Below, one piece after another: positions 5,298 to 5,594 of a DNA stretch of 5,594 nucleotides (the stretch's first letter is position 1; each line of letters begins with the position of its first letter). Below the pieces are notes generated by a model. That model worked only from the letters and a program-made list of their open reading frames with translations. It searched no databases and was not told the origin of the DNA. Source of the DNA: Sulfurimonas sp. (GTDB lineage Bacteria; Campylobacterota; Campylobacteria; Campylobacterales; Sulfurimonadaceae); contig DQSP01000082.1 of NCBI GenBank assembly GCA_015663215.1, forward strand, positions 1 to 5,594. Reading direction: 5' to 3'. The translations under genes were made by a program, and so were the position numbers.

Positions 5298-5594
5298 TTA
5301 GCCACCAGTCTCATAAAAAGCCCGAGAGGATACTTCATCATCATCTCCACCCCAACGGTTTTTTTCAGGTTTTGTTCTCACAACTTCTTTTAAAACAGCT
5401 GCCGCACCTTTTATATCTCCGCGTTTAATGGACTCCGAGATACTCATAGCTTCATCAAAATAAAGACAAGGGATGAGATTACCTTCTGCTGTTAGTCTAA
5501 TTCGGTTACATTGTTTACAAAAGTCATCTGCATACGGCTCAATGATACCAAATCGATATCCGTCTTTCATAGTATAGTAGTGAGAAGGGGAAGT
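5298..5594 (-). CDS. moaA: GTP 3',8-cyclase MoaA, C-terminal part (cut by window edge)
   Basis: 98 residues are visible and the frame is open to base 5594; the N-terminal radical-SAM domain lies outside the window. MoaA rearranges GTP to 3',8-cyclo-7,8-dihydro-GTP, the first step of Moco synthesis. The C-terminal 4Fe-4S site that binds the substrate is intact: FCKQC followed by 13 residues and another Cys (visible residues C26, C29, C43; pattern CX2CX13C), inside the very typical [11 protein letters not shown]. The upstream [10 protein letters not shown] matches the block just before it. The protein ends FYETGG; the C-terminal Gly-Gly is the conserved tail needed for activity in this family. 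An ATG at 5570 is internal, not the start. The stop lies 2 bp before the queE GTG, so the two are likely cotranscribed. Confidence 0.95.
   Translation of the reverse strand, partial: TSPSHYYTMKDGYRFGIIEPYADDFCKQCNRIRLTAEGNLIPCLYFDEAMSISESIKRGDIKGAAAVLKEVVRTKPEKNRWGGDDDEVSSRAFYETGG

Overview
The window looks like a chromosomal fragment of a Campylobacterota (epsilonproteobacterial) genome, most likely Sulfurimonas-like. The evidence is an AT-rich sequence, MoaE and QueD proteins with the Helicobacter/Campylobacter style of sequence, and a moaA-queE-queD gene order that I recall from Campylobacter. The assignment rests on protein resemblance from memory, not on a search.

Layout. Left block (about 1-795, minus strand): moaD and moaE, then the N-terminus of a gene cut by the window edge that reads as a MoeA-type molybdopterin molybdotransferase. 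The three are spaced 3 and 12 bp apart and look like one operon. A 121-bp divergent promoter region (796-916) separates them from a complete moeA on the plus strand (917-2134). That moeA meets, tail to tail, a gene for a large membrane glycosyltransferase of the ArnT/PMT type (2112-3854, minus); the coding regions overlap by 23 bp. Upstream of the glycosyltransferase, on the same strand, lie queD (3860-4441), a 95-bp gap holding a large inverted repeat, queE (4537-5295), and the C-terminal 98 codons of moaA (5298 to the right edge).

How the genes fit. MoaA starts molybdenum cofactor (Moco) synthesis from GTP. MoaD and MoaE form molybdopterin synthase. MoeA proteins insert the metal. QueD and QueE make the 7-deazaguanine precursor (CDG) used for preQ0, queuosine and related modified bases. 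The minus-strand operon therefore joins two GTP-derived pathways and ends with an apparently unrelated cell-envelope glycosyltransferase. Junctions of 2 bp (moaA-queE) and 5 bp (queD-glycosyltransferase), with a GTG start on queE and a weak ribosome site on the glycosyltransferase gene, suggest translational coupling.

The most notable unexplained structures are two palindromes. One is a 73-nt inverted repeat between queE and queD (4462-4534) that resembles a small dispersed palindromic element. The other is a perfect 14-bp hairpin inside the queE coding region (4850-4883). QueE also has an insertion in its radical-SAM cysteine motif. I see no RNA genes, CRISPR arrays, insertion sequences or defence system; this is mostly ordinary core metabolism.
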